A stretch of 64,000 nucleotides of DNA from Rohdeia sp041398665 (GTDB lineage Bacteria; Planctomycetota; UBA1135; GCA-002686595), in NCBI GenBank assembly GCA_041398665.1, contig JAWKUH010000003.1, forward strand, positions 124,001 through 188,000, in the 5' to 3' direction. Numbering within the stretch: position 1 is the stretch's first letter; every line of letters begins with the position of its first letter. This document shows positions 19,551 to 28,797 of the stretch, one piece after another. A model generated the notes under the pieces. The model was not told where the DNA came from. It did not search any database and saw only the letters and a list, made by a program, of their open reading frames with translations. A program made the translations under genes and the position numbers.

Positions 19551-20609
19551 TCGGACCGGTCCGCCGCGTCGAGCGCGTCCGCGAGCCGTTCGAGGTCGTT
19601 CGCGGTGTGCTCGGAGCCGACGGCGATCCGGAAGTACGAGGGCGAGGGTCCGCCGGGGTAGCGGACGAGCGGCACGAACAGCTCGGCGCGCTGGAACTCG
19701 CGCTCGAGGTCTCGCGCGTGCTCCGCGTCGCGCGGGACGAGCGCCCGGACGGGGAAGAGGACGCTGCGTCGCTCCTCGCCGGCGTGCGCGTCGACGATCG
19801 CGTGAAGTCGCGTCGCGTTGGCGAGGGCGCGAGCGCGTCGCTCCGGTTCGTCGCGCACGACGCGAAGCGCCGCGAGCGCGGCGGCCGTCGAGGCGGGAGG
19901 CGGCGCCGTCGTGCAGGCGTAGGGCGAGCTCGCGCGGACGCGTTCGACGTTCGCGCGCGAGCCGAGCACGGCACCGCCCGCCGCGCCGAGGCACTTCGAG
20001 AACGACACGACGAGGACGTGCTCGCCGGAGGCGAGGTCGAGGCTCCTTCGGCGGCGCCCGCGCCGCGACGACCGAGCAGTCCGAGACCGTGCGCGTCGTC
20101 GACGGCGAGGAGCCGCGGGCGACGCGCGACCAGCTCGGCGACCGGCGCGGTGCGCGCCGCCGTCGGGAACGTGCCGTCGACGAAGACCGCGTCGCCGTCG
20201 TCGACCTCCGCCGAGTCGAGGTCGGTCGCGACCGCCAGGGCTCCCGCGGCGCGGATCGCGTCGAGGATGCAGGGTGCGCGTCGCGGTCGGTGAGGACGCG
20301 CTCGCCGCGTCGCAGCAGCGCGAGCCCGACGGCCAGGTCCGCGAGCGCGGTGTCGGACACGAGCGCGGCGTCCTGCGCACCGCAGTACGCCGTCAGTTCG
20401 GCCTCGAGCTCGAGGTGCAGATCGCGCGTCCCCGACGTGCCCCGCGCCGCTCCGCTCGACGCGCCGTACCGCTCCAGCGCGGACCGCGCTGCCGCGAGCA
20501 CGCGATCGTCGTGCGCGAGGCCGAGGTACGAACACCCCCCGAGGTACACGAACTCGCGGCCCGCGATCGTCGCGGTCCTCGCCGTCGTCGCCGCGATCCC
20601 CTCGGTCAC
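19529..20609 (-). CDS. PLP-dependent alpha-oxoamine synthase family enzyme (KBL/BioF-like; frameshifted)
   Basis: A fold-type I aminotransferase-class II protein. Motifs in order: REFVYLGGCSYLGLAHDDRV, SSGAARGTSGTRDLHLELEA (the G-T-S-G-T-x-x-x-H-x-x-L-E signature), LLAVDDAHGLGLLGRRGAG (PLP-binding Asp-x-x-His) and the Schiff-base lysine in LVVSFSKCLGAAGGAVLG. Such enzymes condense an amino acid with an acyl-CoA (2-amino-3-ketobutyrate CoA ligase, 8-amino-7-oxononanoate synthase and others). Indels near 20270 and 20045 change frame. GTG 20609 overlaps the stop of the dehydrogenase-like gene upstream (4 nt), so the two are co-translated. Substrate is not assignable from sequence; biotin synthesis is unlikely without other bio genes. 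Confidence 0.85.
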
Positions 20610-21580
20610 GCGACGCCCGGGTCGAAGCCCGGCAGGCGGATCGTCGCCATCGTGTGGAGCCCGGGCTCGGCGTCGAGCAGCGGCCGGATCGAGTTGAGCA
20701 CCATCGCGCTCGTACCGACGTCGCCGTGCACGCCGCCCTGGATGACGAGGTCGACGGGCGGGTCGCCGGTGACGACCACGCGGTCGTGCGGTTCGGACTC
20801 GCCGATCGACGCCCTGAACTCGAGGCGCGCGACGACCTCTCCGTCGGCGTCGCGTCCGGTGCCGACCTGCTTCACGCCCGCGGCGCGTCCCACGTGGATC
20901 GGTCCCAGGGCGCAGGCCAGCTCGCGCGTCGCGACGACGGGTTCGAGCGTCTCGTCGTAGGCGACGACGCCGAGGCCGAGCCGGTGCGCCACGAGGTGCA
21001 GCGACTCGCCGAGCCCGACGTGTCGGAGCGATCCGCTGCGCGCCTTCTCCGCGAAGGCCTCGAGGTCGAGCGCCGCTCCGATCTTCTGCTGGAACGTGAC
21101 TCGTCGCGTCGTCGCGTCCTGCACGAGCCAGCCGTCGATGCGTCGCACCGCGTTGCACGCCGCGGTCGCGACGACGGGGAGCGCGTCCATCAGGTAGCCC
21201 GGGTTGATGCCCGTCCCGAGGAGTCGCCCGCCGTTCGAGCGCGCGAGTGCGTCGAGCTCGTGCGCGAGTTCCTCGTGCCGCAGCCACGGCCAGAGCAGTT
21301 CCTCGCAGGTCGACACCACGGTCGTGCCGCGCTCGAGCAGCGCGCGGAAGGTGTCGGCGCACCGCCCGAGGTCCGACGACGTCGTCACGATCGCCGCGTC
21401 GAATTCCGAGTCGAGCGCCTCGGCGAGGTCCGTCGTGACGCGCGCCTGGCCGAAGGTCGTGCCCGCCAGCGACGGGTCGGTGTCGACGGCGGCGACGACG
21501 CGTCCGAGTCGGCGCGAGGCGAGGTCGTCGCCGACCCGGCGGCCGAGGGGTCCGAGACCCACGTGGAGGATCCTGAGCAT
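20606..21580 (-). CDS. Dihydrodipicolinate reductase-like / 2,4-diaminopentanoate dehydrogenase-like protein
   Basis: An intact 324-residue NAD(P)-dependent protein. The N-terminus LRILHVGLGPLGRRVGDDLA is a Rossmann dinucleotide motif, then VVAAVDTDPSLAGTTFG, the segment DAAIVTTSSDLGRCADTFRA and TTVVSTCEELLWPW, as in DapB-fold enzymes; GTGINPGYLMDALPVVATA is characteristic of the 2,4-diaminopentanoate dehydrogenase-like branch. The C-terminal half is the substrate/dimer domain ending with a G-V-H-G-D-x-G-T-S-A-M-V-L-N-S-I motif. Together with the overlapping downstream oxoamine synthase it suggests a small amino-acid degradation or synthesis unit. It is not a true lysine-pathway dapB. Confidence 0.82.
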   Translation of the reverse strand: MLRILHVGLGPLGRRVGDDLASRRLGRVVAAVDTDPSLAGTTFGQARVTTDLAEALDSEFDAAIVTTSSDLGRCADTFRALLERGTTVVSTCEELLWPWLRHEELAHELDALARSNGGRLLGTGINPGYLMDALPVVATAACNAVRRIDGWLVQDATTRRVTFQQKIGAALDLEAFAEKARSGSLRHVGLGESLHLVAHRLGLGVVAYDETLEPVVATRELACALGPIHVGRAAGVKQVGTGRDADGEVVARLEFRASIGESEPHDRVVVTGDPPVDLVIQGGVHGDVGTSAMVLNSIRPLLDAEPGLHTMATIRLPGFDPGVA

Positions 21581-21643
21581 GGGGGAAGCGTAGCGGTCGC
21601 ACGGCGCGGATCGGCGCGCGCGGGAGGCGCTACGCTCGCGGCG

Positions 21644-22890
21644 ATGCGCCGCTGGAACCGTTCGCCGTCGCTCGCCGCGGGGTGCGCCGCCGCCGCGCTC
21701 CTCGCCGCGGCCTGTTCGTCCGCGGGCGACGAGGCTCGGCACGAGGTCGTCCCCGCGCGCGACGTCGCCTGCGGGATCGACGTGCTCGTCGAGGAGGACT
21801 TCGAGCGCCTCGCGGGGAAGCGCGTGGGGCTCGTGACGAACCACACGGGGCGACTGCGCGACGGGAGCCGGACGATCGACGCGCTCGCCGGGACGGAGCG
21901 ACTCGAGCTCGTCGCGCTGTTCTCGCCCGAGCACGGTGCCGAGGGCGTGCTCGACGAGGAGGGACTCGCGGACGGTCGCGACGCCGCGACGGGCCTCCCC
22001 GTCTTCAGCCTCTACGGCGACACGAAGGAGCCGACGCCGGAGATGCTCGCCGGGCTCGACGCACTGCTGTTCGACGTGCAGGACGTCGGCACGCGCTTCT
22101 ACACCTACGTGTCGACGATGGGGCTCGCGATGGAGGCGGCGGGGCGCGCGGGCGTCGCGTTCGTCGTCCTCGACCGACCGAACCCGCTCGGCGGCGACGT
22201 CGTCGAGGGACCGGTCCTCGACGAGGGGCGGCGCTCGTTCGTCGGCTTCCACGAGATCCCGGTGCGGCACGGCATGACGGTCGGAGAGCTCGCGCGACTG
22301 TTCCGCGCGGAGCGCGAGCTCGACGTCGAGCTCGAGGTGGTCCAGGTACGCGGCTGGCGGCGCGCCGACGCGTTCGACGCGACCGGTCTCGCGTGGACGC
22401 CGACGTCGCCGAACATGCGTCGTCTCTCGGCCGCCTTCCTCTATCCGGGCGTCGGACTGCTCGAGTTCACGAACGTCTCGGTCGGCCGCGGGACCGACAC
22501 GCCCTTCGAACGCGTGGGTGCGCCGTGGATCGACGGGCGGCGGCTCGCGGACGCGCTCGCCGCGGCGCGCGTCGAGGGGCTCGCCTGCGTGCCCGTGACC
22601 TTCGTCCCGACGTCGAGCGTGTTCGCGGGCGAGACGTGCGGCGGCGTCGACCTGTTCGTGACGGAGCGCGGCGCGTTCCGCTCGGTGCGCGCGGGCCTGG
22701 CACTCGCCCAGGCGCTCCGCGACGGGTTCGGCGAGGCGTGGGACCGGTCGCGCTTCGACCGGCTGCTCGGCGACGACGCCCTGCTCGCGGCGTTCGAGCG
22801 CGGAGCGTCGCTCGACGCGCTCGTCGAGCCTCGCGGATGCGGAGGCGCGACTTCGAACGCCGTCGCGCGGCCCACCTGCTCTACGAGTGA
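21644..22890 (+). CDS. namZ: Exo-beta-N-acetylmuramidase NamZ-type lipoprotein (DUF1343, GH171; frameshift near 3' end)
   Basis: ATG 21644 begins a lipoprotein signal (CAAAALLAAACSSAG). The body is DUF1343, now GH171: CGIDVLVEEDFERLAGKRVG, GLVTNHTG, LVALFSPEHGAEGVLDEEG, LFDVQDVGTRFYTYVSTMGL, VVLDRPNPLGGDVVEGPVL, EIPVRHGMTVGELARLF, WTPTSPNMRRLSAAFLYPGV and LEFTNVSVGRGTDTPFERVG. NamZ removes MurNAc from non-reducing ends of peptidoglycan fragments, delivering the sugar the operon at 1-6.5 kb would phosphorylate and split. An indel near 22830-22850 moves to the frame ending RRDFERRRAAHLLYE at TGA 22890. The family is certain; the physiological link is inferred. Confidence 0.92.
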
Positions 22891-23007
22891 CCGCGCCGGG
22901 AACCGGGCCCGAGCCCGGGCCGCTATCATCCCGCGTCCCCGGGGCGCGGCCGTGCCCACGACCGAACCCGCCGCCCGAGCCCGACCGAACGACCCGAACC
23001 GCTCGAC

Positions 23008-24120
23008 ATGTTCCTCCGCACGAAAGCCGTCCCCCGCGTCGCCGTCCTCCTCGCGCTCGCCGCGCTCGCGAGCTGTTCCTCGATCGGAGCGCCGACGCGC
23101 GGTCACCTCGTGATCGTCGGCGGCGGACTGCGCAGCGACAACGCCGAGGTCTACGCCGCGTTCACCGAAGGGGGCAAGGCGTCGTACGTCGTGCTGCCGA
23201 CGGCGAGCGGCGTCCCCGAGGAGAGCGGTCCCGCGGCGGTCGCCACGATCTCGCGCTACGCGGCGCCGGGTTCGCGCGTCGAGGTCGTCGAGCTGCTCGA
23301 GTCGACGCCGGAGCGCGCGGAGGCGACCGACACGGTGCGAGCGATCCGCGCGGCCGACGCCGTGTGGTTCACCGGCGGCGTGCAGTCGCGCGTCACGGCG
23401 GTGTTCCGTCCCGGCGCGCTCGACACGCGCGCCTACCGCGCGGTGAAGCACGTCCTCGACGGCGACGGACGCGTCGGCGGATCGAGCGCGGGTGCGGCGA
23501 TCATGAGCGACCCGATGATCCGCGGCGGCTCGAGCCGCGAAGCGCTGCTCGACGGCGTCACCGAGGACGGTTTCGGCCTCGAACAGGGCATGGGCTTCTT
23601 CGGCTTCGGGATCGTCGACCAGCACTTCCTGAGCCGCGGACGGATCGGTCGGCTGCTCGTCGCGCTCGACGAGACGGAGACGCGCTACGGGTTCGGGATC
23701 GCCGACGACCGTGCGCTCGCCGTCGACCTGCGAGCGCGACGTGCGACCGCGATCGGCGAGCGCGCCGTCGTGTTCGTCGACGCGCGCGACATGCGGCGCG
23801 AGGGGCGCAGCCTCCTCGGCGCGCGGCTCTCGCTGTGCTCGAGCGGCGACGTCGTCGACCTGCGCGACGGAGCGGTGGCGCGAGCGGACGGGAAGCGTCC
23901 CGTCGCCCCGATCGACGTGCTCGAGGGTCGGCACTACGACGACCTGCGGCCCTTCGCCGCGAACGCGCTCGCGCTCCTGCTCGAGCGCCTCTCCACGGAT
24001 CCCACGCGCGCGCAGTCCGCGACCGAGGACGGCGTCACGCTGACGGTCCGCGCCGACGAGCGCACGACGTTCCACGCCTTCGACGACACGCTCGCCGGGT
24101 TACGGTGCTCGACGCCGTGA
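23008..24120 (+). CDS. Cyanophycinase-like S51 peptidase, lipoprotein
   Basis: An intact 370-residue protein with a lipoprotein signal (LLALAALASCSSIG). S51-family motifs: GHLVIVGGGLRSDNAEVY, ASYVVLPTASGVPEES, AVWFTGGVQSRVTAVF (the G-G-x-Q oxyanion region), the nucleophile elbow GRVGGSSAGAAIMSDPMI, and GIVDQHFLSRGRIGRLLVA with the catalytic His. Cyanophycinase releases beta-Asp-Arg dipeptides from cyanophycin; export as a lipoprotein suggests digestion of external polymer. It is followed at 4-nt overlap by a YfcC-type carrier and then by an isoaspartyl dipeptidase, which would cleave the dipeptides, so the context strongly supports the assignment. Confidence 0.9.
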   Translation: MFLRTKAVPRVAVLLALAALASCSSIGAPTRGHLVIVGGGLRSDNAEVYAAFTEGGKASYVVLPTASGVPEESGPAAVATISRYAAPGSRVEVVELLESTPERAEATDTVRAIRAADAVWFTGGVQSRVTAVFRPGALDTRAYRAVKHVLDGDGRVGGSSAGAAIMSDPMIRGGSSREALLDGVTEDGFGLEQGMGFFGFGIVDQHFLSRGRIGRLLVALDETETRYGFGIADDRALAVDLRARRATAIGERAVVFVDARDMRREGRSLLGARLSLCSSGDVVDLRDGAVARADGKRPVAPIDVLEGRHYDDLRPFAANALALLLERLSTDPTRAQSATEDGVTLTVRADERTTFHAFDDTLAGLRCSTP

Positions 24121-25793
24121 TCGACGTCCGCGTGGACGAGGGCGCGATTCTCGCGTCGCCGCCGGTGACGGCGGACGTCGGCACCGGCGCGCCGACGGGG
24201 ACGCGCGTGCCGAGCACGCTCGTCATCCTCGCGTCGATCCTCCTGCTCTCGGCGTTCGCGACGCTGTTCCTCCCGCGCGGGGAGTACGAGCGCGTCACGC
24301 GACGCCTCGACGTCCTCGTCCCGCACACCGTCGCGTCGGGCGAGACCCGCGACGACGTGCTGCGCGCCGCGGGAGTCGCGCCGACGGAGCAGGACGTCCT
24401 CGTGCTCGACGCCGCGACGCACGAGCCCGCGGTCGATCTCGTCGCGGGTCGTCGCGTCCTCGTCACGCGCCCCGGACCGACGCGCGAGACGATCGTCCCG
24501 GACACCTACCGTCGACTCGAGGGCGGGCAGTCGCGTTCGCTCGGCGAGCGAGTCGCGGTCGCCGCGCGCGCCGTCGCCCTCGCGCCGATGCGCGGGTTCG
24601 AGGACAAGCGCGACGTCATCGGCTTCGTCCTGCTGATCGGAGCGGCCTTCGGGGTGATGCTCTCGACCGGCGCCGTGGACCGCGCGCTCGTGCGCGCCGT
24701 CACGCTGCTCGGCGAGGGGCGGATGCGCGGACTCGTCGTGCCGCTCTCGATGGTGCTCTTCAGCTTCGGCGGCGCCGTGTTCGGGATGGGGGAGAGCACG
24801 ATCGCGTTCGTGCTGGTCACGGTGCCGCTCGCGATCCGGTTGGGCTACGACACCGTCACCGGCATCGCGATGTGCTACCTCGCGTCCCAGGTCGGGTTCG
24901 CCGGCGCATTCTTCAACCCGTTCACGATCGGCGTGGCGCAGAGCATCGCCGAGCTGCCCTACCTCTCCGGTACGGGCTTCCGCGTCGTCACCTGGTTCCT
25001 CGTCACCGGGCTCGCGATCGCGGTCGTGTCGTGGCACGCCGCACGCGTCCGGCGCGATCCCTCGCGATCGCCGACGGCCGCGCTCGACACGGTGTGGCGC
25101 GACAAGCTGCGGCGCGAGGTCGACGACGAGCCGGGCGCGCTCGCGTGGCGCGACCACGCCGTCGTGCTCGTCGTGTTCGGCACGCTCGTGTTCTCCGGCG
25201 TCGGTGTCGCGGTGTGGAACTGGTACATCGACGAGATGGCGGCGCTCTTCGTCGTCGCCGGTGTGCTCGGCGGAGCACTGGGCGGCCTCGGAGCGGGCCG
25301 CATCGCGCGCGAGTTCCGCGACGGAGCCGCCACGATGGTGGAGCCCGCTCTCGTCATCGCGCTCTCCGCCGGCGTCCTGCGCGTGCTGCAGGACGGTCAG
25401 GTGCTCGACACCGTCCTGATGGCCATGGCGGCGCCGCTCGAGAGCGCGTCACCGACCGTCGCGTCCGTGCTCGTCATGTGCGGACAGGCCGTCGTCAACT
25501 TCTTCGTCCCGTCCGGCAGCGGCCAGGCCGCGCTCACGATGCCGGTGACGACGCCACTGTGCGACATCGTCGGGATCGATCGACAGGTCGGCGTGCTCGC
25601 CTTCCAGTTCGGCGACGGCTTCGGGAACATGCTGATCCCGACGTCCGCGGTCCTGATGGGCGTGCTCGGTGCGGCGAAGGTGTCCTGGACGACCTGGGTG
25701 CGTTTCGCGTGGAAGTTCGTCCTCGCGCTGCACGTGGTCGGGGCCCTGCTCCTCGTCGCCGCCATGCACGGGCCGAAGGGGTGGCTGGAGTAG
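24117..25793 (+). CDS. YfcC family membrane carrier
   Basis: A 558-residue polytopic protein. After a first helix (LVILASILLLSAFATLFLPR) comes a ~110-residue extracytoplasmic loop, then GFVLLIGAAFGVMLSTGAVD, PLSMVLFSFGGAVFGMGEST, CYLASQVGFAGAFFNPFTIG and near the end NFFVPSGSGQAALTMPVTTP and GDGFGNMLIPTSAVLMGVLG, all hallmarks of the YfcC/DcuC-like carriers (IT superfamily). GTG 24117 overlaps the cyanophycinase stop by 4 nt (GTGA); GTG 24105 is an alternative. In this operon it most plausibly imports beta-aspartyl dipeptides or arginine/aspartate. The substrate is inferred from context only. Confidence 0.85.
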   Translation: MIDVRVDEGAILASPPVTADVGTGAPTGTRVPSTLVILASILLLSAFATLFLPRGEYERVTRRLDVLVPHTVASGETRDDVLRAAGVAPTEQDVLVLDAATHEPAVDLVAGRRVLVTRPGPTRETIVPDTYRRLEGGQSRSLGERVAVAARAVALAPMRGFEDKRDVIGFVLLIGAAFGVMLSTGAVDRALVRAVTLLGEGRMRGLVVPLSMVLFSFGGAVFGMGESTIAFVLVTVPLAIRLGYDTVTGIAMCYLASQVGFAGAFFNPFTIGVAQSIAELPYLSGTGFRVVTWFLVTGLAIAVVSWHAARVRRDPSRSPTAALDTVWRDKLRREVDDEPGALAWRDHAVVLVVFGTLVFSGVGVAVWNWYIDEMAALFVVAGVLGGALGGLGAGRIAREFRDGAATMVEPALVIALSAGVLRVLQDGQVLDTVLMAMAAPLESASPTVASVLVMCGQAVVNFFVPSGSGQAALTMPVTTPLCDIVGIDRQVGVLAFQFGDGFGNMLIPTSAVLMGVLGAAKVSWTTWVRFAWKFVLALHVVGALLLVAAMHGPKGWLE

Positions 25794-25845
25794 CGCACGG
25801 CGACGCGCGCCGGTGCTCCGAGTGGCTCCGGTCGAGGAACCAACC

Positions 25846-27051
25846 ATGGAAAACATGCAACTCCTGGTCGACGCCGACGTCCACGCCCCCCGACACCTCG
25901 GACGGCGGTCGCTGCTCCTCGGCGGCGGTCGCGTGCTGTGGATGGGGGAGGAGCCGCCGGCGCTGTCGGACCGGCTCGGCGTCGAGGTCACGGACCTCGG
26001 CGGTCTCCGCCTGGTCCCGGGCTTCGTCGACGGGCACGCGCACGTCACGGGCGGAGGCGGCGAGACGGGCTACGGCTCGAGCGTCCCGCCGCAGTCCGTC
26101 GACGTGTTCCTGCGAGCCGGCGTGACGTCGGTCGTCGGCGTGCTCGGCACGGACGACTGCGTGCGCACCACCGGGCAACTCGTGCACGCGGTGTACGGAC
26201 TGCGCGCCCACGGTCTCGCCGCGTGGTGCCACACCGGCGGCTACCACGTGCCGCCGACCACGCTCACCGGATCGGTGCGCCGCGACATCTGCCACGTCGA
26301 CCCGATCATCGGTTTCGGGGAGCTCGCGATCTCCGACCACCGCTCGAGCCAGCCGACGTTCGACGAGTTCCTGAGACTCGCGTCCGAGGTCCACGTCGGC
26401 GGGCTGATGACGGGCAAAGCGGGGGTGCTGCACCTGCACCTCGGCGACGGGAAGCGCGGACTCGAGCTCGTGCGGCGAGCGCTCGATCTCCACGAAATCC
26501 CTGCGCGAACCTTCCATCCGACGCACGTCAACCGACGGCGCGCCCTGCTCGAGGAGGCGATCGCAGCGACGGAGCGCGGCGTCACCATCGACGTCACCGC
26601 GTCGCCCGAGGACGGCTCGCCGATCGCCGACGGACCGGACGCCGACCTTCCGGCGTCCTACGCGGTCGAGCGCATCCTCGCGAGCGGTGCACCGCGCGAG
26701 CGCTTCACGATCAGTTCGGACGGCGGAGGCTGCCTCCCGACGTTCGACGAGGACGGCGAACTCGTGCACGTCGACGTCGGTCGTCCCGACACGCTGCCGG
26801 CGCTGCTCGCGCGGCTCCTCGACCGCGGCGTCGCGCTCGAGGACGCGCTGCTCGGACTGACGTCGAACCCCGCCACGCTGCTGCGATTGGAGGGACGCGG
26901 GTGCGTCGAGGTCGGAGCGCACGCCGACCTCGTCGTGCTCGAGCACGGCACGCACGCCGTCCGCGACGTGTGGTGCGGAGGCGTGCGGCGCGTCGCCGAC
27001 GGCGTGCTGCGGCGCGGCGACCCGTTCGGCGGCGGGATCGCCGCTCGATGA
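25846..27051 (+). CDS. iadA: Isoaspartyl (beta-aspartyl) dipeptidase IadA
   Basis: An intact 401-residue amidohydrolase. Metal-site motif GFVDGHAHVTGGGGETGYG, AGVTSVVGVLGTDDCVRT, AWCHTGGYHVPPTTLTGSVR, VDPIIGFGELAISDHRSSQP, KAGVLHLHLGDGKRGLELV, the HPTHVNRRRALLEEAI motif, TISSDGGGCLPTFDEDGEL and LTSNPATLLRLEGRG are all diagnostic of IadA, a binuclear zinc enzyme hydrolysing beta-Asp-X dipeptides. Starts at ATG 25846 after GAGGAA. It completes the cyanophycin pathway with the two upstream genes: polymer to beta-Asp-Arg, uptake, then aspartate plus arginine. Confidence 0.94.
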   Translation: MENMQLLVDADVHAPRHLGRRSLLLGGGRVLWMGEEPPALSDRLGVEVTDLGGLRLVPGFVDGHAHVTGGGGETGYGSSVPPQSVDVFLRAGVTSVVGVLGTDDCVRTTGQLVHAVYGLRAHGLAAWCHTGGYHVPPTTLTGSVRRDICHVDPIIGFGELAISDHRSSQPTFDEFLRLASEVHVGGLMTGKAGVLHLHLGDGKRGLELVRRALDLHEIPARTFHPTHVNRRRALLEEAIAATERGVTIDVTASPEDGSPIADGPDADLPASYAVERILASGAPRERFTISSDGGGCLPTFDEDGELVHVDVGRPDTLPALLARLLDRGVALEDALLGLTSNPATLLRLEGRGCVEVGAHADLVVLEHGTHAVRDVWCGGVRRVADGVLRRGDPFGGGIAAR

Positions 27052-27073
27052 ACGACGGCGCGCGCCCGCGCGC

Positions 27074-28351
27074 TCACCGAGCGTCCGCCCAGACGGCGTC
27101 GAACAGCGCCCCGTCCGCGGCGTCCGTCACGCCGTTGCCGTCGATGTCGGCGAAGGGCGAGCCCGCCGCGAGGTCCTGGTGGAAGGCGTCGAAGTCGTCC
27201 TGGTCGACGTCGCCGTCCGTCTCGTGGTCGGCCTGGTGGAAGATCCGGATCTCGAGCTCGAGGCTCGCGCTCTGCACTTCCGCGTGGCCGTTGTTGCCGT
27301 ACGCCATGGCGATCGCCTCGGCGTCGAGCACGTAGGCGCCGGGCTGCAGCCAACCCAGCGCGGCGTCCTGGTCGTCCTGACCCTGGTAGGCGCCGATCGA
27401 GAAGACCGTTCCCGGAGCGCCGCGAAGCGCGACCGTGACCTCGTTGTAGCCGTAGGTGATCGTTCCCTGCGCCTGCGCCGTGAAGCGCACGCGATCGGTC
27501 GTCGTGAACGCGACGTGCGCCTCGGCCGAGCTGGAGGCGTCCTCCGAGAAGTGGTTGCCGAAGGTCTGCGTCGTGCACTCGAACGAGCAGCGCAGCAGCC
27601 GTGCTCCCATCGTCGAGTCGTGCGACGCGCTGCCCGCGGCGACGGGATAGCCCCACCAGTCCTTGTCGAGGATCGCGGGCTCGGCCTCGAAGGTCGACGT
27701 CCCGAGGTCGTGCTCCACGAGCGCACTCTCGCCGTCGTCGTACTCCCAGTCGAAGCCGTAGGTCTGGACGCTCGCGCGGCGGTCGTCGCTCGTCACCGTG
27801 ACGACGGGCGTCGCGACGGTGACGGGCTGTTCGAGCGTGAGACGCAGTCCTTCGGTCGCACCGATCGCGACGGTCGAGCTGGTCGGATCGACGATCGCAC
27901 CCTGGGCGTAGATCGTCTTGCCGACGAGGAAGGGCAGCACGGGCAGCGCGACGGGGAATGCACTCGGGCTGCCGGGTCCGGCCCAGGGCGCACCGATCGA
28001 GATGGCGAGCAGTCCGGGTCCGAAGACGTCGACGAGCAACTCGCCGGCTTGCGCGGGACCGAACATCGACAGGCCGTACGCCGGCTGACCGCAGGGGTAC
28101 GCGGGGTCCGCCGTCGCGCTCAGGAACAGCACCGGGATGGACCCGGGCGCCTGCGTCCCGAGCGGGTTGTCGAGGCCGATCGTGACCGTCGTCCCGAGCA
28201 CCGCGTCGCCCGAGAGGACCGTGAGACTCCCCGATGGGTTCGAGCCGCACCCGTAGGTCTGCGTGTCGCGCGGCGCGGCGGCGAGCTTGATCGGCGCGGC
28301 GAGGAGGAACGCGGCGGTGAGGACGGGTGCGAAGCGGATCGTGCGGAGCAT
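27074..28351 (-). CDS. Secreted protein with recurring beta module and dockerin-like C-terminus
   Basis: ATG 28351 starts a signal peptide (FAPVLTAAFLLAAPIKLAAA). The first ~170 residues form the lineage-specific module: QTYGCGSNPSGSLTVLSGD, TTVTIGLDNPLGTQAPGS and a closing strand pair with LVGKTIYAQGAIVDPTSS. A central region of ~180 residues (GFDWEYDDGESALVEHDLGT, RVRFTAQAQGTITYGYNEVT) looks like a beta-sandwich. The end, DGDVDQDDFDAFHQDLAAGS and ADIDGNGVTDAADGALFDAV, is a pair of Ca-binding loops resembling dockerin type I. Intact, 425 residues. It is probably an extracellular or surface-assembled protein; function unknown. Confidence 0.85.
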   Translation of the reverse strand: MLRTIRFAPVLTAAFLLAAPIKLAAAPRDTQTYGCGSNPSGSLTVLSGDAVLGTTVTIGLDNPLGTQAPGSIPVLFLSATADPAYPCGQPAYGLSMFGPAQAGELLVDVFGPGLLAISIGAPWAGPGSPSAFPVALPVLPFLVGKTIYAQGAIVDPTSSTVAIGATEGLRLTLEQPVTVATPVVTVTSDDRRASVQTYGFDWEYDDGESALVEHDLGTSTFEAEPAILDKDWWGYPVAAGSASHDSTMGARLLRCSFECTTQTFGNHFSEDASSSAEAHVAFTTTDRVRFTAQAQGTITYGYNEVTVALRGAPGTVFSIGAYQGQDDQDAALGWLQPGAYVLDAEAIAMAYGNNGHAEVQSASLELEIRIFHQADHETDGDVDQDDFDAFHQDLAAGSPFADIDGNGVTDAADGALFDAVWADAR

Positions 28352-28797
28352 CGTGGCTGACTTCTTCGGGACGCGGCGAGCGGTCGACGCGCGCGGCCCT
28401 CGAGCTGCGCGCGACACCGTCGGAGTCTCCTGGGATCCGAGGTCGGGGACAAGCGAAGATCGGGTCAACGGACGAGCGCGTCGCCCCGTCGTGGCGGTGC
28501 GCCGGGTCCGCGGGCCCGCCTCGCGAGCGGCCGGCACGAACCGACCCTCGCGCTCGGCGGCGTACGCACTCGTGAGGAGGTGCCTTTCGCGCGACCGTTC
28601 GCGAAGGGCACCGCTCGCGACGGGAACGGTGCGCGCTCGCCGAGGGGTCGGGACCATTCCCGCCGCTCGCAACCGGGAGTGGTCGCTTCGCTCATCGACG
28701 GGTGCGAGCCGCGCGACGACCTGGGATGCTGTTCCTAGGGCATCCGTCGCGGACGGCCCTACCTCGTCCGCCCGGATCCCACGTCGGAGTCAACACG
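28352..28797. other. Divergent intergenic region without a gene
   Basis: 446 bp between divergent secreted-protein genes. No convincing ORF. A 9-bp hairpin (CCTTTCGCG/CGCGAAGGG with one G-T pair) lies at 28583-28608. Promoters for both flanking genes must be here but I cannot place them. Confidence 0.5.

Noticed and set aside
19529..20609. Biotin synthesis gene bioF
   Set aside because: No other bio genes are present, and the coupled partner is an amino-acid dehydrogenase-like protein.
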